This document shows, piece by piece, positions 1 to 6,100 of a stretch of 12,500 nt of DNA (position 1 is the stretch's first letter; each line of letters starts with the position of its first letter). Below the pieces are notes generated by a model. The model saw only the letters and a list, made by a program, of their open reading frames with translations. It was not told where the DNA came from and did no database searches. The DNA comes from Chromera velia (lineage: Eukaryota > Sar > Chromeraceae): assembly GCA_018398765.1 (NCBI GenBank), contig JAHBMJ010000514.1:1-12500 (forward strand), read 5' to 3'. The translations under genes and the position numbers were made by a program.

Positions 1-282
1 ACGCAGTGTGAAATCTGTCGTGCAAACCCCGCATACCCCCCTTGCTTTGGAGATGAGCGGTGCACCCAGGGAGAGAACAGAGAAATCAGACTTTGTGTCA
101 CAAATTGCAAGGAAAGAAAAGTTTCATGTCAATGTTAAATGACAGTAAATGATTTGAAAAGTAAATTTTCTTCAGGACTAGATTTCTTTAAAGTTGAATG
201 CATCTATAATTTATTTTTTATAAAAATGCACACAAATTAATGTCCAGGGTATGCGCGTCCGAACTTGTTAATGGAAATTTCG

Positions 283-302
283 TGCATGCATGCATGCATG
301 CA
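283..302. repeat. (TGCA)5 palindromic microsatellite
   Basis: Five perfect TGCA units in a row. TGCA is its own reverse complement, so the whole 20-bp tract is a perfect palindrome. A shorter (TGCA)3 tract lies at 512-523. Such tracts can extrude cruciforms or simply expand by slippage. Confidence 0.9.
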
Positions 303-390
303 AATAATTTTTTTTTTTGTATCTGCAGCGATGCGTGACAGAGGCCCCAGAATTGAAATTTTTCTTTTTTTGCATCGATCTCCAAACATG

Positions 391-408
391 CATGCACGTA
401 CGTGCATG
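391..408. repeat. 18-bp perfect palindrome
   Basis: The sequence CATGCACGTACGTGCATG equals its own reverse complement. It combines CATG/TGCA words with a central ACGTACGT and is flanked by ATCGAT words, one of which (TGCATCGATCTC, 371-382) recurs with one extra A at 520-532. It could be a dimeric binding site upstream of the kinesin gene or a repeat-slippage product. Confidence 0.75.
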
Positions 409-712
409 ATCGATCCATGCACAGGTTGACGGAAACCTCAAAACCGCACTAATTAAGGCACTTATTAATGTGAAAAAGCGGCGGCCGGAGCGATCGAACC
501 GCGACCTGACCTGCATGCATGCAATCGATCTCTACCCTTCAATGAAGTCCTTAATTCCGACACTGCAGCACTGAACCGGACTGGTTGAACCTTTGTTCTT
601 TCCCTCTCTCAAGACGTCGAGAGGCTCTTCTTTCACGAACCGACCGGTCGCAGTTCAGAGGAGAAAAGTGCGTGCGTGAAGGCGAACCTTCTCAAGGAGG
701 GTTGTTAGACAG

Positions 713-954
713 GTAAGGCGAAATCGGAAGGGACAAGGCAATGCCCCAAATGTGAAGTCAGGGCCCCTCCGTTTGCCTTTCTCTGACGAGCCGCATAGAG
801 GTTCGACGCGTTTTCTCTGAGATGCATTCTCTCTGTGTCTCCTCCTCTCCCGCTGGAGTTGCATATGCGTGCGTGTCTCTCCGTATGCACGTATCGTCCT
901 GGGTGCATACATACATGCTGCCTTCTCCCCTCCCCCCCTCTTGCGTGCGTGCAG
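713..954 (+). other. Probable 5' UTR intron of the kinesin gene
   Basis: The donor CAG|GTAAGG at 713 is a close consensus match. The acceptor GCAG at 951-954 follows a C/T-rich tract (about 920-942). Splicing would leave a short leader (955-992) before the ATG. In the spliced reading frame an in-frame TAG (706-708) lies just upstream of the join, so the ATG at 993 would be the first in-frame start. Without splicing the frame stays open back to an ATG at 822, giving a Cys/Ser-rich 57-residue extension that looks like translated intron. No transcript evidence is available from the sequence. Confidence 0.55.
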
Positions 955-992
955 TAAGGGTCCAGAAAAGCGAAAAGAAGGACGCAGTCAGT

Positions 993-1260
993 ATGACGAG
1001 CGTGCGTGTGGTGGCGCGTTTCCGTCCCCTTAACCAGAGGGAGCAAAGTGAGACTGGCGGGAACACCTGTTGCCAGTTCCTCTCAGACACCGAAGTGAAA
1101 ATCCTGGGCAACGACCCAGACCAGCCCTCTGGGGAGAGAAGGTTCACACTGGACAGAATCTTCTCTCCAGATGCGCACTCGAAGGCCGTCTATGAGGCCA
1201 CAGCGCTTCCCATCATTGAGGAAGTCCTGAAGGGATACAACGGAACCGTTTTTGCGTATG
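993..1260 (+). other. Kinesin exon 1: motor N-terminus
   Basis: Codes residues 1-89 and the first base of Gly90. It begins [15 protein letters not shown] (beta-1 and the RxRP nucleotide-pocket motif) and ends TVFAYG, the strand leading into the P-loop. The donor is GTGGGT. The intron interrupts the P-loop glycine in phase 1, so the ATP site is split between exons 1 and 2. Confidence 0.9.
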
Positions 1261-2963
1261 GTGGGTCTGCATGCGTTTGCGTTGTGATTGTGCGTGATGG
1301 GTCAAGGGGGGTCAGATGAAAACGGAAAATGCTGGATTCTGCTCGTCAGCAGCCCGCTTTGGTCTAGTTTCTTCTGTTTCTATGATTTTTCTTAAACCAA
1401 TGTCAGCCGTGGACCCACTTTGGTTGCAGGTCAGACAGAACGAGAAGACCTCCACTATATTCTCATCGATCTCTTTCTGTTCTATAACACACATTGCCAA
1501 CGTGCGACTGCAGGTCAGACAGGTGCAGGCAAGACCTTCACAATGGAGGGTATTCCGACAGATCCCGACAAGATGGGCATCATTCCCAGAATGGTCGCCA
1601 CGCTTTTCGAGACGATCGACAACGCCGACGAAGCAATTGAGTTCTCCATCAAGTGTTCGATTGTGGAAATCTACAAGGAGGCCATCAGAGATCTGCTGGA
1701 CCCCCGACCTCCAAGGGACAATTTGAAGGTCCACGAGGACAAGGCAAGGGGGGTGTATCTGGCAGACGTGACCGAGGAGTTTGTGACATGCGAGCAGGAT
1801 GTGTTTGACCTGTTGCACACTGGACACAAGCACAGAAGTGTGGCGTACACTGCGATGAATGCCACCAGCTCCAGAAGTCACCTTCTGTTCATGGTGACGG
1901 TGGGACAGCAGAACAAACACGACATGTCGAAGAAGGCAGGCAAACTTTTCCTGGTCGATCTCGCAGGGTCTGAGAAGGTCAGTCAGCCCGTCTGTCTGTC
2001 TGTCTGTCAGTCAGTCAGTCAGTTCTGTCTCCGAACTCGTTCTGTTTCCCCTTCCACGTTTTTGCCCGATGTGGGTCCGTTCGCCTTTTCTCCTATTCAC
2101 TCGTTCATTTGAGCTTTCTCCCGGACAGCCAACTCGTCCTAGAAGTGAGTGGCCTTCCGCTTATCTGATGCTCTTCGTTTACTCCAATAACTGCTGGTTA
2201 GTCAAGCATCTTTGTGGCTTTGTCCATTCATTTCTTGCCTCCTTTACATGTGTACCCCTTCATCCGTCCACCATGTATGAATATGAATATGCAGGTTGGG
2301 AAGACCGGAGCTGCCGGTGACACCCTTGAGGAGGCGAAGATGATCAACAAGTCCCTGTCTGCCCTCGGAAACGTCATCAACGCCCTCACCGACCCCAAGA
2401 TCAAGCACGTGCCATACAGAGACTCCAAGCTGACCAGAATCCTCACAGAGTCCCTCGGAGGAAACGCAAAGACCTGCCTCCTTGTCAGTCCACTGAGTCA
2501 GATATCAATAGAAGAATTGGAAAAACAGATGGACGGCAACTGCTGATCTGTCTGCTTGAACGCGTCGTTGGTTTTTGAGTTTTTGATTGAGTCAGCAGTT
2601 GTCTGGCTGACTGGTTGACTGAATGACTGGCTGACTGGTTGACTGAATGACTGGCTGACTGGTTGACTGGCTGGACTGACTGACTGACTGACTGACTGAC
2701 TGACTGACTGGACTGACTGACTGACTGACTGAATGACTGACTGACTGACTGACTCTCGTTTGGAAGTGGATTCGTATGTCTGCAATTCCTTATGATGCTA
2801 TGATGATGGAGATGGAGACGCAACGCGAGTGAATCCTCTTCTGCGTGTCGATCTGTCCGATTGTGAACCTCTTTCTTGCTCAGGTTCTTTGAGTGCATTA
2901 TGTCTCTTTCTTTCTTTTCCTTTCTTTGTCTGTTTGTTTGCATCTGAACCTTCCTGCTGCGTT

Positions 2964-3038
<75 letters not shown>

Positions 3039-3060
3039 GTCTTCTCTCTCTCTCTCTCTG

Positions 3061-3101
<41 letters not shown>

Positions 3102-6100
3102 TCGTTCAGATCGCATGCTCCCCCTCTGTGTTCAACGAAGTCGAGACCGTGTCCACCCTCAGATTCGGAATGAGGGCAAAGAGCATCAAGAACAACGCGA
3201 AGGTGAGTTGGGAAGTCGAACAGCAAAACAATTGTTGAGCGGGAGGCTCAGTCTGTGAAGATGTGCCCAAAGTGAAACATTCGGAACGACTTTCTAGATG
3301 GCCGAGGGTGGGAGACTCAAGGTGAAAGACTGACTGAATGTCTTGAGAAATAGCTTGTTGCTGCTTTCCAGTTTGCATCAGCTCCTTTGCCTGTTGCTGG
3401 CATGAGTCCCTCTCTCACGGGCGATCATTTTTTTTCTTTTCTTTTTTGCTTGATCTAACTTCTTCTCTCCTGTGCTGCCTCTTCTTCCTGAATGATCCAA
3501 AAAGGAAAGGAAGGAAGGAAGGAAGGGTCCTTTCGCTTCCTTTTTTTTTTACTGCCTCCTGGCTTTCTTTCTGTCACCAAAAACAGGAGTCCAGGAGCAC
3601 TCTCTAGGCTCAGACCGCACAAGACTTCGTTCAAATATCACGCAACCCCTGCTTTCCCTCCCTCTTTCCTCTGCATGTGCAGGTGAACCAGGAGCGCTCT
3701 GTGGAAGAGCTGAAGCTCCTTCTCGACAAGGCCGAGCTCACGATCAAGCAGCAGAAGAAATACATCAAAGCGCTCGAACAGGTGGTGGAGGAGTTGGGGG
3801 GGGAGTTGCCTTCGGGGGCCGTTATTGCGGCACAGGAGGACGAGAAGAAGAGCGCACCCAAGCCTGAAGCCGCACCAGCGCCCTCGGGAGGCGGTGGCGG
3901 CGCAGCTGCGGAGCCTGCTGGAGGTGCTGCAGATGCGGGGGGTGGCGTCAGTCCGGTTGGTGCCGCCGATGCGGCGGAGCGTAAGTCTTTGGCTGTGAGT
4001 GAGGGCGGGGACCTCGGAGCCTCATCTGACGAGCTCCTTGCCCTGATGGACGAGTTAGTCGACAAGAAGGAGGAACTGCGTCTGCAGTCTGAGCAGATTT
4101 CCGAGCTAAGGAGACAGGTGGCAAAGCTCGAGGGCAAAGTGTCCGAGCTCGAGAAGGAGAACGCGAAATTGCTTGCAGACGCTGCAGACATGGCTGAGCT
4201 GAGCGAGCTGAAGGAATACGAGGAGGCAGAGAAGAAGGACAATCTCGAAAAGGCAGAGACCCAACTCAAGAGCGCACAGACAGAACTGGAGGTGAGCCGA
4301 CATTTTCTTTTCTTTTCCAATACGCCTCTACTCTCTGTCTGGTTCTGTGTCCTTCTCTGTCTTTTTCTTCCAATTTCTGTCTGCATTGATATCAAAAATA
4401 GCACCGGAAATATGAAAACGGATGCAGATGCTTTTCTTCTATCTGTCTTGGCTGTTGATTTTGGTTTGTTCATCTTCAACGGACCTCTCCCCTCTTTGAA
4501 AGTACAAAATATCCATATGTGCTCCCAGAGGTTGTCGCACATTTTAGAGCTTTCGAAATGGAAAAGCAAAAATTAATTGAACATCCTTTCAGAGTGACGT
4601 GCATAAAGACTACGAAGTCAAAAATCTAGGGGTCCACCTGGGAATTTGAAAGTACGAGTTCCTTCCAGACCAACGCAGAGGAACAAAACCAAATGACGAG
4701 AGCTTCCCAGTTCGGCTTGATTTGGCTCCGTTTCTTCCTCTCTCTCCCCTTCTCTTCTCTCCTCACCCGTCACCCATGACTTTCCTCCCTTGCTCGACCC
4801 CTGTCCGCCCCACTCCTTCCAGATTCTCCGCAACGGCAACCGCCAGCTCCTCGACCAGATGGCCAGAAAGGACGAGGAGAACGAAACACTCTGGACGAAA
4901 CTCCAGACGGCCATCGAGGACCTCCAGAACCTGGCCACCTTGGTCGGGCAGGACGCAGGCTCCCTCATCTGCACAGAGATCCAGGAGGGCCCCAAGGAGA
5001 AGGGGGGAGAGAAGACAAACCAGGAGGTACGGGGGGGGACTGGCATGTCTCCTTTCCGTCTGTCTGTTCGACTGTCACGGGAAGCGTTCGGTTTTTCTGC
5101 CTCCCTCCTTCTCTTTTCGATGTTTAGCTTCATGCTGGTTCTCTGTCTGTCGAAGTGGATTGATTGATGACATTCTCTGTCATCTGTTCTCTTTTCAGAC
5201 TTTTTGTTTTCCATGCTACACTTCCAGCGAGCTCAGAGTCATCAGATGATTTTCTTTGCGTTCTGATCGTGGCGCAATGCAAGAATTCTATCGTATTCTT
5301 CCTTTGCATCCACCATTCCCTCTTTTGTTCGTTTGATCCCCTGTTTGCCTGCTCCCTGCAGGTCGATAAGATCACCTCGAAGCTGAACAAGCAGCTCGGA
5401 GGAAGAAGGGCATCGGACGCAGACGACAGGGATCGACTGTTGGACGAACACTCGAAGCAGGTCAGTCAGTCACGTCAGTCAATGAGTCGAGTCAGTCAGA
5501 TAGTCTGTGGGTCGGACAGTCATACAGTCCGTGGATCCGTCAATCCGGGGAGGGATTGTAATTGAAAAAATGCTTTCTTGTGACACTCCTTTTTTGGTCT
5601 TTCCCTTCCCTTTTTCCCCGAATTTCCTCCCATTTCTGCCGAGCATGCAAAATAATGTCCTCGGGTTCCCATCCCTTCTCACTTTCAGGTGGCCAACCTC
5701 GACAGCACACTGGAGGCCGAGCGCGCTGTCCAGCAGAATGCGATGGCCGAGAGGCTGAGGAAGCGCAAGGAGGCCAGAGCGAGGAGGGAGAAGGGAGGCG
5801 CAGAGGTTGGAGCCCCCGCTTTGTCGAAGGAGGAAGAGCTGATCGCAGAGTGTGAGGAACTGAAGAAGTTCAAGCTCGAGGCTCTGGAGAAGATCGAGTA
5901 CCTCTCCAACGAGGTCAGTCAGTTGCGGGACATATATCAGGACTTTCTTTCCTTCATCCTAGCTGTGCATTGTGTACGTTCCTCATGAGTGCACCCCCAC
6001 GCGTTCTGTCCAGTCGTCCTCTTTTTCTGTCCAGCCATGTGCGGATATTTCCTGCCTGTCAGCTCGTTCTCTTTTGAACTGATTCGCCTGTTCTGCCTCC

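Larger units (their letters stand above)
1..655. other. Upstream non-coding region of the kinesin gene
   Basis: I see no credible gene here. Open frames on both strands are short and rich in Cys, His and Met because they read through TGCA repeats and poly-T runs. The first ~250 bases are AT-rich, including a TATA-like stretch around 205-228; the rest is more GC-balanced, with several ATCGAT/CGATC words and TGCA tracts. It may contain the promoter and transcription start of the kinesin gene, but no element can be placed with confidence. Confidence 0.6.

Noticed and set aside
822-992. In-frame upstream ATG giving a longer kinesin N-terminus
   Set aside because: The extension is Cys/Ser-rich, overlaps a good donor-acceptor pair, and family members begin close to the RxRP motif as at 993.
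1312-1920. 202-codon minus-strand open frame opposite intron 1 and exon 2
   Set aside because: Exon 2 on the + strand holds unmistakable kinesin motifs; the antisense frame has none.
2587-2755. CRISPR-like regular repeats
   Set aside because: The 4-bp and 24-bp units are adjacent with no unique spacers, and the host is eukaryotic.
2485-2943. Minus-strand open frames rich in Ser-Gln-Ser-Val repeats
   Set aside because: They are translations of the GACT array in intron 3 and have no non-repeat domain.
2798-3258. Open frames of Leu-Ser repeats (+ strand) and Glu-Arg repeats (minus strand)
   Set aside because: They are translations of the CT microsatellite before exon 4.
3631-4569. 312-codon minus-strand open frame
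   Set aside because: It lies antisense to kinesin exon 5; its Ser/Ala/Pro-rich content mirrors the Glu/Lys/Ala-rich exon and there is no motif.
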